Shown here: piece by piece, positions 1 through 11,800 of the stretch
Position numbering within the stretch: the stretch's first letter is position 1
Layout: the number at the start of each line of letters is the position of its first letter
Source: Channa striata
Taxonomy: Eukaryota; Chordata; Actinopteri; Anabantiformes; Channidae
NCBI GenBank assembly: GCA_033026295.1
Contig: JAUPFM010000054.1
Location: 62,001 to 126,000, forward strand
Direction of reading: 5' to 3'
Length of the DNA: 64,000 bases
Made by a program: the position numbers and the translations under genes
The notes under the pieces: model-generated
Seen by the model: the letters and a program-made list of their open reading frames with translations, nothing else
Database searches by the model: none
Told to the model about the DNA's origin: nothing

Positions 1-430
1 AGGCGACTCTATAATAACACAGATTTCTTAAGAATTATTTTATTATCCTTTAATATCCTTTAATTATACAATATGCATCTGTAACGTCACAAAATTTAAT
101 TAGAGCTGTCAACATAGTCCTCGAGTGAAAAGTAATTTTTATCTTTCTGTATTTTAGTGAAGTAAAAATAACATCAGTACCTAAATAAATGACGTCCTCT
201 TAGTTATCATTTCTGCCCATATAGGACATTACGTCACATACAAATCTCTACACTGGTTTATGGTCTTCCGCAAATAAACGTTTGCACTTGAATCCAATAT
301 GCAGTGAAAAATAAAAATTTAAACATATGTGTCATTGTATAATTTACCGACATCGCCGTATATATTCACTCTAAAACTCTTCCCATTTTTCGGTTGGAAG
401 TAAATAGGGAGAACTCCGCGTCTATGAGCC
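1..430. other. A+T-rich upstream region, no gene seen
   Basis: This is A+T-rich sequence upstream of the eIF5A leader exon. I see no coding exon, RNA gene or clear repeat on either strand. The distal promoter of the eIF5A gene may lie here, but no specific element could be supported. Confidence 0.4.
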
Positions 431-590
431 AGTGAGCTGCCGGGTTGCCATGTTTGCCTCAGACCTGGCATCCCTTTCTGCTTGCCCTCCTCCGGAAGCC
501 ATAAGCGCCCCCTCCCATCTTTCTTCCTCTACGGATGCCGCAGTAAAGTTGGACGCGCCTGCGCAGTTCCGGTCCTCTTTTTCTTGGAAG
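431..590 (+). promoter_or_regulatory. eif5a2: eif5a2 core promoter region and noncoding leader exon (approximate start)
   Basis: A strong splice donor (AAG then GTAAGT) follows base 590. The next acceptor that gives the eIF5A start codon is at 2543/2544, so a noncoding leader exon ending at 590 is the simplest model. The segment turns GC- and CpG-rich, as expected for a housekeeping promoter. The transcription start is not visible; 431 is only a rough left bound. Confidence 0.55.
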
Positions 591-659
591 GTAAGTGTGG
601 CATGGCGCGTGTTTCTGCCTTCGGGCTTATAAACGGAGGTTTAACGGGCTTTTCACTGA

Positions 660-1420
660 TCCCGCACCGGAGCCGTAGCTACTAAAGTGGCCGTGCGCTG
701 GTTCGCGAAGCCGTGGACGTAGTTCCTGAGTTTCTCGCCGGTTGTAGTCGGCGGCAGGGTAGGGTGTGGGTGTCCATGTTCTAGCTAACGTTACCAGCCT
801 GAATCAAAGGGACATGCGGCCTTCAGCGGCGCGGTCGGTGGAAGTCGCTTGTCATGCTCGATGCTAACGGCTGCTTTCGCGGCAAATAACCGCCGAGAAC
901 CCGCCGGTAGCACCAACATCCAGCGCTATCGCGGCGTCCGATGGGACGTATTAACAGTTCGCACGCCGGCTGCTGTCGAGCGAGCGGCAGGCGCCTGGTA
1001 TTTGATCGCAGCCGAACGGACTGCTAGCGTGACTAGCCGCTGTTAGCATGGCAGCTAACACCCTCGGATAACGGTACTCGTGAACAGCGGAGCAGCCGCC
1101 CGCGTTGACCGGCGCACGGAGCCTCACCTCCGCTGACCTTTAGTAACGTGGAAACTAGCAGTTTAAACCGGGGATCTAACAGCGGCCAGCCGGGCGTGTG
1201 TGCAGCCGCCGTCTGCCCCGTTACCCGACGCGGTTCGACTCGGCTAACTTGTCTCAGCTTTAGCCACAGCGCTGCTGGCCGCTAAAATCCCACTTTTTTT
1301 GCCCCACCAATATTAAACGTGTAATAACGGCGGGGCTTCGTCCCGGCCGTCAGCCGGCTCCTGTCGCCGGAGGCCGGCGCTCCGGTCACGTCAGGACCGC
1401 TAACTCCGAAAACTAGCGGC
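660..1420. promoter_or_regulatory. CpG-rich segment in eif5a2 intron 1
   Basis: About 750 bases with dense CG dinucleotides lie just downstream of the leader exon, in contrast to the A+T-rich flanks. This looks like the body of a CpG island continuing from the promoter into intron 1. No conserved open reading frame was recognised in it. Confidence 0.5.
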
Positions 1421-2563
1421 AGATTAGAAAGTGGCGCAGCCTCGTGTCGGGCCGTGCTGCCACATTACGGTGTCCTGCAGGTTTTCGGATTCTTATTGAT
1501 TTTCCGGGACTGACTCAAATAGTTTAGCGCACGTTGTAAAAGTGTCACTTTCCACAAATTCCACCTTCCTCGGTTAAGCAGTTTGTCCCCTCAGCACCTG
1601 ATCGTCCAGACGCGGTGATCTTGGACAAAGACACAACAGGGCGTTTTTAAAGTGCTGTTTCACTGAAGGATGTGGTCCCAGTGTCCTGACGATGAGGACA
1701 CATTTGTCTCTTTGGGACAGAATCTTAAAGAAACAAAGTTGATCTGAAGCTACAAGGGTTGAATTTAGTGGGTGTCTTTCGTTCCAAATATCCATCGTTT
1801 TACATTATCATGTGAGCGATGCAGTGTCTATTAAAAAACAGATTTAAGTCCGTGTGCAGAAGCCTCATTAAACTTTAAGACTCTTCTGTTCCAAGGCACT
1901 TTAAAGGTGCATTAGAGTGAAATCTTCTGTGAACCATAGAGATGGTTATAATACGCAGACAGATTCAGTATTTTTATGGATGCCCGACTGTTTTGGGAAA
2001 CACTAAAACTGCTAAATTGTATCCAAATTAATTATGATAAGTAATATTTCTTTTAGTATCAGTGCATAATAAACTGCTTAACCAATGTCAGAGGTGCCAT
2101 AAACTGGTTGGTTTTCCAGTTTTTTCCCAAAGCCAACTTGTTCACATTTTTTAATACATTCTCTACTTGTGGTTACAAGGTTTGTAATTACTAGATTGAG
2201 TTGATGGCTGTAGCCATGTAAAGACAAAGCAGCTTAGTTTTTACAGGTAGATTAACACACGAGGTTGGTGATGTTTCATCTTTCAGACATCGTCAAAAAA
2301 CAGAACCCAAAACACATCAATAAGTTGTGTAAAGCTCGCTGCCTGTCTGTGGCTTTTAACACAATTCTTTACAATAAATTGTGCTCTGTAATAGATTAAT
2401 TTTATATATATGTGTATGTAAAGGCTCATTAGATTACCATGGTGTTATATATCCTGTATGAATATAGATGTTAATGTTTCAGACTTTATCCCGTGATTTT
2501 TGTAGTAATGGTAATATAAGTGGTCTGTGAATGTCTTCTGCAGCGCCCCTGACCCATCGCACC

Positions 2564-5500
2564 ATGGCAGATCCCGATCTTGACTTCCAGACTGGCGAGT
2601 CTGGCGCCTCCGCCACCTACCCCATGCAGTGCTCTGCTCTGCGTAAGAACGGCTATGTGGTGCTGAAGGGACGTCCCTGCAAAATTGTTGAGATGTCCAC
2701 TTCCAAGACCGGCAAGCACGGACATGCTAAGGTAGAATTATCCCTATGAATTATGTAGCACCTTTAAAGTTTTCAGTGTACATTTTAAAAAGAGTTGAGA
2801 AGGGAGGGGGACAAAAATCTGACAGCTCTCAGATGTGAGACCTAAGGTTCAGCTTGGGTCTTAAGGAGCTCAGGTTTCAGACCAGTTGGATCCAAGCGCC
2901 CTGAAATGTTCCCTTTAGTAATGCACCATCCGCTCATCTTTTTCTTCAAACAGGATGGTGTGCTTTGCCGTCTTAGGACCAGCATAACACAAGGAAAAAG
3001 ATGTGGCTGTACAAAGCATCATGTACAGGGGGGTTAAAATCGATGAAATTTGAGAAAGTCCAAACTCCTTACATCGGTCCTTTATTTGGGAAAACACATG
3101 CAGAGTCTAACTATTAATCACCCATTGTTAACTGTTCAGTTAATCCATCTCTGTTACTGTACATCCTGCTGAATTGTAATGCATCGAATTATGGATCCAC
3201 GGTAAAATGCTGTGTCACTCACTTTCACTGCTTTGATACACATCTTGTTGGTCCTCCCTGAACAGATTTGTTCAATAGCTTTAACAGTTCACATCGCTCC
3301 ATAGTAACGAGATTTCCTTCTGTAGGTTAACCTGGTTGGTATCGACATCTTCACTAACAAGAAGTATGAAGATATGTGCCCCTCCACCCACAACATGGAT
3401 GTTCCTTCCATCAAGAGGATAGATTACCAGGTATGCAGACACTTCAACCCTGTGGAAGTTTAAGTGTCACTTATAAACCATAAAATGCCAACTCTCATAG
3501 AAATAATGTGACTGTCATCTGTGAAATGCTCAGTCACATTTATTTTCCTGCGCATACAGCTGAGCTCTTTGTGGTCAGGTTGAAGCTTTGTAGCTGCAGG
3601 GAGTGTGTTGGAAACTCCCACAGTGTCTGCACTGTTTATTCCCATTTATTATTTCGAATAAAAACTCGGCGGCTAAAAATGTTCTTTCACAGCTCTGTTA
3701 TTCGCTTGCTAATGTGGACATGGATAAAAGTGACATTAAGTATTGGCACTGAAAGTAAGTTACTCTCATCAGAAATGTGCTACCTAAAAAGCGCAAAATC
3801 AAACCCAGATTAGAATAGCTGTTAAATGGGTCTTCCTGAATGAAGACTGTACATAAAGGACTTTGATAGAACTGCAATTACATTTGAAGACAAACAAAAT
3901 AACACGTAATATTCTTGGTCATATTAGTCAATTTTCTTCTATGCTTTATTTAACCACTATGAGCTCAAAGGCTTATTTACAGCATTACCTCCATGTGCAC
4001 ACTGTTGATATCCAGTCTGAAATGTCCTCCCACATCCCCAACCCCAGAGAGTGACAGGGATACGATCTAACTTTAGAATGGCTCAGATTCAAAACTTGTA
4101 TAAAAATACAGAGAAATGCCTGATTTGGTCGTGTGGGAGGGGCATGAGCTCACTGACCTGTGTAATTAAAAAGCGCTATTAGACATGAATAGGTGCACGC
4201 GCATGAGCCGTCCTCCCTGGACCTGATGAGACAAAAGTTGACCAGGGCAAGTCAAACCTGTAGAGACATGAGGGGTGTCAACTGATCGTCTGCTGGTCAC
4301 TCCGGTTTGTTGCCTCTTAGTTTAGTTATGCAGTGGCCAAAGTTGCTTTTTTAAAAGTAGATTTCAGTCAGGTGCAGTTTTTCGAGTCCTCTAGTAGCTG
4401 CTCAATTGAGCAACTAACTGTCTGCAAAATGGTGAAATCTGTCAATCTCACATAGCTCACAGTGATTTCTTTACATGCCTTGTCAGACCAGCTGTTTGCA
4501 ATAAATAAATGGAAAGTCATTTTTACGAGTAAGGACTAAATTGTTGGGATTAATTTTGTCAGTTGACGGTTGTTTCAGCTCTACTGCAGGCCCACTTTTA
4601 TTAGCTGTTGCAATAAGCTGTACCAGTCCGTATGTGCACATTACTCAGCCACCTACATTAAACTTGGCTGAAACGTCAGAATAAACTTGTGCCTGACTTG
4701 TTTCTAGGCTTTACACACGGTCTCAGAGCCTTTTACCAGTAGATGTTCTGTAGTACTGCAAATAAGGGCGGGGTTACACAGAAGAGTAGGAAAGAATCAG
4801 GAAGTGAGTCATTTCTAAATTGTGAGTTATTTGTGAAAACACCTAATTCACACAACAGTTTCTGCTTCAACAAACCAAATATTCCTGCATCAGTTTACCA
4901 AAAATTGCATCAAACCCAATCATAAATGGTATTTCGTGGTTTGTAGAAGTTTTGTTGCAGCTTTATAGAGTTGAAGTAAACCAGGATCACAAAACTTGAG
5001 TCTTTTAACTTCTACAATTTCATTCTCTTCTACCAAAAACTGCCTTGAGCTTAATTTTTGGATCTTGCATTGATCTGCATACAGTCAGGTGAAATTACAG
5101 GTTTTATCCTGGGATCTGCCTAAGTACACTGCCTGTGTCCGTCCTCAGGCTGCAGTCAGACTAAATCCTCAGCACTTGGTCATAAGTCATGAGCACTCTT
5201 TTCCTTCTTTTCCATTCTTTATGTCTTTATCTGTTTCATCAGCCTGTGAGTAATGGTCATTTTCCACTTTCTTTTTTCAGAAAGTATGAGACTAGTATTC
5301 ATTACATGAAGAGCAAACATTGGATCATATCGACATGGCCGCAAGGCTTCTTGTTTACATTAAAGGGCGATACAGGATGAAACTCCTAATGGATACGGCA
5401 TTCAGATGAGCTCAAATATGGTTGATGAGTTGATGGTTAATGGGCCACTTTTATTCGCTTAAAAACATTAAGTTTGGAATCTTTGACAAACACCACAGTG

Positions 5501-6289
5501 CTACTTATGGTAAACTAGATTTTTGTAAGAGCTGGTTTGTGTCTTAATGCTGGAGAAGCAACTCAAGTGTGCAGAATTCCCCGCTGGCTTGTCTCTGCTC
5601 CATACCAAATAAACCGAACTACTATTGACTTGTAGTTTAAGGACGACGGTTTAGTTACATTAATGTCTGTGTAAATTGGACTATTGACTGATGTGTTTTT
5701 ACTTTCCCAGTTGGTTAACATCAACGAAAACTACATGTCCCTGATGAGCGACAATGGAGAAATCAGGGAGGACCTGCGTGTCCCCGAGAATGAAGTCGGC
5801 AAGGAAATCGAGGCGAAGTTTGAGGCAGGTGAAGAATTCATGGTGAGTGTCAAATCCGGGCTCTGTGCATTAGGATGCATTTGTGTCCCACGGGCTGCAA
5901 ACGTCATCTGAAGCATGTGTGTCACGTAAGAGAGTGACACTTGAAACCAGCTTATGTAAATACGATTTATTTTTTGCAGCTGTACGGATAAAACGGATGA
6001 AGCAGGATTGTGCTTTTTTTAATTATTATTATTATTATTATTATTATTATTTATTTTATTTTTTTTTAAACATTGTTAATTTCCACATTCACCTGAAGCA
6101 GATAAATTCAGAGTCCTGGGTTAGAGCAGAAACTTGTCCCACTGGGGAAAATGTGAGAGCTGCCAGCTGCATGTGTAAAGTTTCAGATGATTGACTTGAA
6201 CACGTTGCGTGCTCCCTCCGCAGGTCACCGTGATTTCTGCCATGGGGGAGGAATGTGCTGTCGCTACCAAGGTCTTGGCCAGCAAATAG
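2564..6289 (+). CDS. eif5a2: Eukaryotic translation initiation factor 5A (eIF5A2-like)
   Basis: eIF5A binds the ribosome E site and, through its hypusine residue, promotes peptide bond formation at difficult stretches and termination. Coding exons are 2564-2731, 3326-3430, 5711-5842 and 6224-6289, all in phase, giving 156 residues, close to the usual 153-154. The start sits in a good context, 20 bases after the acceptor. Residues 1-56 are near-identical to vertebrate eIF5A and contain the hypusine loop STSKTGKHGHAK; the modified lysine should be Lys51, one later than in human because of an extra Pro near the start. Exon 2 encodes the linker with CPSTHNMDVP. The C-terminal OB-fold half is much less like the human proteins as I remember them. 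I chose eif5a2 over eif5a because rpl22l1 and slc7a14 follow, as at human 3q26.2. Confidence 0.9.
6020..6050. repeat. (ATT)n microsatellite in eif5a2 intron 4
   Basis: About ten copies of the trinucleotide ATT lie in the last intron of the eIF5A gene, followed by a T-rich run. Confidence 0.9.
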
Positions 6290-7350
6290 GAAGATGGACT
6301 TGCCCAGGCAACAAGCACCACCCACAACCAGTCTCTTGCATTCTCATTGGTTCTGTCACCAAAGCGTCGGCCTTCACAGACAACCTCAATCATTCTGTTG
6401 TGATTTCTCTCATCATTAATCTTTTATTTTCTCCCCTTTTGTTTCTGTTTTCTCATTGCTGTTGGGAATGTTCCACTGCAGCTCGCTGCGTGGTCCTCTG
6501 CCTGATCACTGAGGTTTTGTTTGGTAACAATCTACTTTATATAAAACAACTTTAAAAATAATGATCAGTTGCTCATTCCTGCTTATTTTTGCCTTCAACG
6601 TGTTGGTTTTGCCACTCACATTCCTGAATGTTTAAATAACAACGGGATTCAGCTTTTGTATGATTATTTTTTTATATTCTTTAGATTGACTATAGCAGGT
6701 CTAAAGCCTTTTAGAGGGAAGGGAGGGATGGGGCTGTTTTTGTGTTAGGCAGTGGGAGGGGAGGGTTACCCCTGTAGATACTAAAGTCTGATTTAGGTTG
6801 TCCCTCTAGCATACTGCTTTCCAGCATGGCCTTTGCTCTGGTTCCTGTGTGGATTGGACACGACAAGGTCCGTTTTCCTCCTGGGCGCTGGGATTTGTGG
6901 TAGCACTTAAAGAAGCCCCAGCATGTCAAAGCTCTAAAACCAAGAAAAGAGAAGTGTTTTTTTTTTTTTTTTTTTTTCTCCCCCACCCCCTCCAAAATAA
7001 AAAGCAGAAACAAACTTCAGTGATTTACCCTCGTGATGCCAGTCTCTTGTCTGTAGAAGTTTGAGGGGCGTGAGGGTCCCGTGCGCTCACGCCTTACTTC
7101 CATCGTGGCAGTCCAGGGCTCACCCCCCGCTGCCCCTTGCGATTTCCCCCCAAATACAAAAGGAGTGTTATTTTGTTTTGAGGCGTGAGTGTGTAGAGGT
7201 GTGGGCCTCCGAAATGTGGGAGGCGGTTTGCAGTGAGGTGTGTGTTTCTTTTGAGGGACTCAATCGGGTTGGGGAGGGTGGTAGAGTTGCAAACTTTTTG
7301 TTCACTCGAGGCCTTTGTCACCTGACTGGAGATGGCAAAATAAAACGATG
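6290..7350 (+). other. eif5a2: eif5a2 3' untranslated region with polyadenylation signals
   Basis: The stretch after the stop codon has no reading frame of interest. It carries a poly-T run near 6957-6978, an AATAAA-type signal shortly after it near 6995, and another AATAAA at 7339-7344. The last is a reasonable major 3' end, making a UTR of about 1 kb. A further signal near 7804 could serve a longer form. Confidence 0.5.
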
Positions 7351-8762
7351 AAACAAATGGACAAAAACTGCAAACTATTGTCTGGTTTTCTGTCTCTAAA
7401 ATATCCCATGGGTTGTAAAAATTTCCATAACTAGTGGTGTAGCTCATACATTGATTACTGTGCCAAAATGGTGAAGGTGTGTTTATAAAATCAAAGGCTT
7501 GAAGCAGTTTGCTGCATGTGAGGAGTGATCGACTGCAAGGCTACAACCGAAACTCATATGCTTATCAATTAAGATTCTTTTTTGTGTTAGGTTTTGTTTT
7601 TGTTTTTTTATGAGCCAAACTCTCCTAATTTGTACCAAAGGGGGGAAGAAAAGTCACGATGTCAGGACTCTGATGGCGCTTCGGTTCTTTTTATTTTTTC
7701 ACTCTAATTCTCTGGCGTTCAGACCTTCACACCTTTGGGTCATTTTTACATTTGACTTGGAACATGCACACTGGCAAAAACATCACTTAACAGTCTTAAA
7801 CGAATAAAAATCCTTGGGGCAAACCATCGCCTCCTCAGGCGATTTTGTTTCTGTTCACTTCAGAAGAGTATGTTCACAAACGTACAGCGATGACTGATGG
7901 TCCAAGTCTGTTTTGGAGAGATGAAAGAGACCGGGTCCAAAAATGTCCTAAAAGAAAACGACCATCACTCCACTGTCTTTGTAAGTTGGTGCTCGCAGAA
8001 GCGAGCGAAGCAGTTTCATCATGGGCTGCATGTGTGTTGTCAGCCAGTGAACGCTCCCTGTCCCAGTTGGACTTGCTGGTTAATGGTTTTTCTTCCTGTG
8101 TCACTCAACTGTTCAAAGTGGATGTCAACTACACAAAGCCTTTACTTTTATAGGTTATTCAGCGTAGGTTGGGGAGCTGAATGGCAGGTTCATCTATTTC
8201 AATTTAAGTCTACAACTTATAACAAATTTACAAAAGTGAAGGGTCTGAAGGTGTCTGAAGCCACTGGAAGGCTCGTGTGCAGTTATTTCCATTTGGGTTT
8301 CCATGGAAAACAGAACCACCCAAACATAGAAGTTTTGAAGCTCAGATGAAGAAAAGCACGAAGGTTTAAAAGTGATGCGGTGATCCGTCTCTGACTCATC
8401 ACCGGGATCTGCGTCTGTCTGGGTGCGACCACACGGGGATCGAGCCCAGGACACGTGGACGTGTGAGACTGACCGGCCTCGGCAGCTGCTGAAACAGGCA
8501 AAGCTTCACCTCTGATGATTTTTTTTTTTTGCAGCCATTAATCCATCATAAATCTGCATTATGCTGAACGATGCTTGAACTGTAGATTTTACTTATGTAA
8601 CGCCAACAGTTTCTACTCTGCTCGTTAAGTTGAGCAACGTCTCACACTCGTGTGTGTGTGTGTGTTTGTGTGTGTGTGTTTATTTCTGCCCCACACTGCG
8701 TTCACCATGTAAGGTAACCGCTTCCGGGCGGTGCCACCACGTCATTCCTACGTCACCTCCGG
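7351..8762. other. eif5a2-rpl22l1 intergenic region
   Basis: No coding exon is recognised. The several short reading frames near 7850-8500 have no recognisable family features and overlap each other on both strands. A TG microsatellite lies at 8650-8679, just before the rpl22l1 promoter. Confidence 0.5.
8650..8679. repeat. (TG)n microsatellite
   Basis: An interrupted TG dinucleotide tract lies about 110 bases upstream of the rpl22l1 start codon. Confidence 0.9.
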
Positions 8763-8790
8763 CTCCCTCTTTCTCGTCCGATCCCTCAAC
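8763..8790 (+). promoter_or_regulatory. rpl22l1: rpl22l1 5'TOP-like leader
   Basis: A pyrimidine tract (CTCCCTCTTTCTC, 8763-8775) lies 15 bases before the start codon, in a CpG-containing stretch. Ribosomal protein genes usually start transcription at a C within such a tract (5'TOP), which links translation to mTOR/LARP1 control. The exact start base is inferred. Confidence 0.6.
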
Positions 8791-10506
8791 ATGGCGCCGG
8801 TAAGTCCAGTGAGCTCCTCGTGAATTGAGTATATTTACTGTTGTTTCTGAATATTTATTTTCTAACTCGCTGCCTTTTTACTCCTGTGCTCATGTAAATT
8901 TGAGATGTAACAGCTGCGTGCGCGGTCGTTGACGCGGAACAGGAAGTTCGGGGCTAACACGCTTAGCGTTAGCTCGAGGCCGGTTTTCCGCGTTGCTTCC
9001 ACGTGTTGCGTTCAATGTCTGACAGGAGGCCAGACTCCGTAGAAAGAAAATGAGTTTTAAAACTTAAAAGTGGCGTTCTCGCGTTCGACTGCAAAAGATG
9101 TCTCATTTATGTTTATTTTAATATTTTTTAGGGTCCAATGGTCAATTCGGAATAACATTTGAGTCTGCTTAACATTTACGAATAGTAATATTTAAATAAG
9201 TTAATAACTGGGGATTAATAAATATTTCCTGTAATCCAAAATTAATCATGTGAATTATCTTACCCTTAGCTTTTATGAAAAAAACGGTGATTGGTGTGCG
9301 ATATAAATGTATTAGAGACACAAAAAATTATTTACTAGGAAGACTCAAACCACATTTGTAATTAATAAAGCCCAGAGACGTTTGTTGCTTTACATATTGT
9401 GGAAAATGATGAAATCGTTTAAATACACGGATTGCTGCAGCTGCAATAAAATTAATGTAACATCAAAGTTCTATAATAATATACAAGTTATTAATTCAGT
9501 TCCTAACAAAATATCCATATTGAATAGTTTTAAACCTGTTTTGTTCTAGGTGTCGTGTTATTAAGGGTTAAACCAGAAAACGTCTTGCAAAGAGAAACTT
9601 GTCAGTATAAGGAATAATAGAACTTAATTAGGTGAGACAAAACAAAGTTTGTGTGACGGTGCCGTTAGATGGTCGGTTAGAGAGTCACAGTTACTGCTGT
9701 AAGTTAGGACGGATTGGTCAGTTTAATCAGTCGTTTCACAGAAGTGACCAGTGACTCGTTTCTGATCCGTCTGTGGTTTTAGTTGCAGGTCAAACAAAAG
9801 AGGCCGACTGTTGGCAAGAAGGCCAAGAAGGGAGCTGCGTGGAAGTTCACCTTGGACCTGACCCACCCCGTGGAGGATGGGATCCTGGACTCGGCAAACT
9901 TTGTAAGTCCTTGAATGTCAGAGACAGCTCGTTTTCAGAGCCCCAAATCAGGATGTATTTAAGTGCAGAAATATTTGTCCAAAAAAGCTTTTTTATCTTA
10001 AAGAACCTTGTCTACTTCCTATGGACTTAGTTAGTAAAGGGTTAATTATTGACCTTTGCAAGCAGCTAATCTGTGTCTGGACTAGGGCTCTCTTCCCTAG
10101 CTCCAAATTTACTAGGGTTCTCTTCCCTAGTGCATTACTTTGCTCTGTCTGATAGGAAACCTACCTCAAAGAGAGGATAAAGGTCAACGGAAAGACGGGG
10201 AACCTGGGCAACGTCGTCCAGGTCGGCCGCATGAAGAACAAGATTAACGTCACGTCTGAGAAGCAGTTCTCCAAAAGGTGGCGAGCGCTGCAACTCCTTT
10301 AGACACGTAAGCAAAAAACAGTTTAATAAAAACGGAATAAAAACAATCCTCTTCTTGCCAGGTACCTGAAGTACCTAACAAAGAAGTACCTGAAGAAGAA
10401 CAACCTCCGTGACTGGCTCCGAGTGGTGGCGTCGGACAAGGAGACGTACGAGCTGCGCTACTTCCAGATCAGCCAGGACGACGAGGAGTCGGATGCAGAC
10501 GAGTAA
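8791..10506 (+). CDS. rpl22l1: 60S ribosomal protein L22-like 1
   Basis: This is the paralogue of ribosomal protein eL22 of the large subunit. Coding exons are 8791-8799 (only Met-Ala-Pro), 9789-9902, 10156-10277 and 10362-10506, all in phase, for 129 residues (family usually about 122-128). The lysine-rich N-terminus is followed by the block FTLDLTHPVEDGILDSANF, then NGKTGNLGNVVQVGRMKNKI, the nearly invariant RYLKYLTKKYLKKNNLRDWL, and an acidic tail. The choice of L22L1 over L22 rests on the GNVV segment and on SDKETYELRYFQISQD, which match L22L1 as remembered, and on the neighbouring eif5a2 and slc7a14 genes. The three-codon first exon joined to the leader is normal for ribosomal protein genes. 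Confidence 0.93.
10081..10130. repeat. Two direct copies of a 20-base hairpin-forming unit in rpl22l1 intron 2
   Basis: Two units of 20 bases (10081-10100 and 10111-10130), differing at one position, are separated by 10 bases. Each begins CTAGGG (after an initial A or AC) and ends CCCTAG, so each can fold on itself. They end about 25 bases before the splice acceptor of exon 3. Confidence 0.8.
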
Positions 10507-10552
10507 ACGGCTGCAGCGAAGGGTCGCGACTGTCTGTGTGTCAGCAAAGGAG

Positions 10553-10558
10553 AATAAA
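10553..10558 (+). terminator. rpl22l1: rpl22l1 polyadenylation signal
   Basis: An AATAAA hexamer lies 47 bases after the stop codon, giving the very short 3' UTR typical of ribosomal protein genes. Confidence 0.75.
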
Positions 10559-10579
10559 TGTCGAAAAAGATTCATTTCG

Positions 10580-11762
10580 TCTTGTGTGTTATTATTAATG
10601 TTATATTGTTTATATATATTTTATTATAATGTTATTTTAAAATAGCCAATTCACTAAACACCCTTTAGGTGGTGGTACAGATACTTTTTGCATCTTCATA
10701 GAGGAAATGGTTTATTATTTATATATTATTATAGTGTGTGGTATCTAAGTGCAGAGGATGAAAAGATGAAGCTTTGCTTTCAATCTAAAGCACATTTAAA
10801 ACTCACGTTGTTAAAAATGTTCTTATTATTTCACTAGCTTCTAAATCCAAAATAAAAAAATTATACTCGAGATGAAATGTTGGAACTAGAGAAACGGTAG
10901 TAATGACTTTGAATTAATAAGAATTATGAACAAGTCCTTTCCTGCTGTCGAAACAGAAGAGCAGAGCGTGTGTGGAGTTTAACACGGTTCTTTACACAAA
11001 AGTAAAAGAACTTTTGTGACCACCACCGAAGAGTCTTTCCCGAGGACAGCCTGGTACACGGAGACTGTCCGTCCCCAACAGAACCTGGACGTTCCTGCTT
11101 TGCCCTCAGTGGACTCACTCCCGTCCACTCATCTGTTGCACATAAAGCATCATGTCTCAGGAATGAGTCCAGCTCTGCAGCCAACGGTGGACTCAGGTGC
11201 TTCACACTTATTTTATCACATACAGCACCTCAGTAACATCCACGTGTGCCAAATATTTTCCAATTTAAAGTTTAACAATAAGGATTTAAATAGATGATGT
11301 TTACTCTAAGAGGCAGAAATACAAATATTAGAAATGAGCATTATTCCTTCTCCAAAATATGTTGGAAGAATTTACATTTAATGGATAAAACATACATTTT
11401 TGCCCATGATACTAGTCTTAATACCCAACAAGTGATAAATGAAGACACGTTTTGCTTGTTCCGTGTCTTTCTGTGCTATTTCTCAGTCTCGTCAGGTGAA
11501 CGCTGAAGCCGTTTGTCTCAGTGCAGAGGAAAGAAACCAGCACAATGATTAGGTGGGGGGAATAAACTGAGGTTTGGACCTGGACACAGCACTTTTTTTT
11601 AGGAGATCAAATGATCACATCTGTCCACGTTTCACACACACACACACACCTGGTCAGCTCCCAGCCCTGTCTACAAAGTGGCAGCTTCTGCAGCACAACG
11701 TTAACTCACACACACCTTTAACTGCAGCCACCTGATCCCCCCAACCCACAAGTTCATAACAG

Positions 11763-11800
<38 letters not shown>

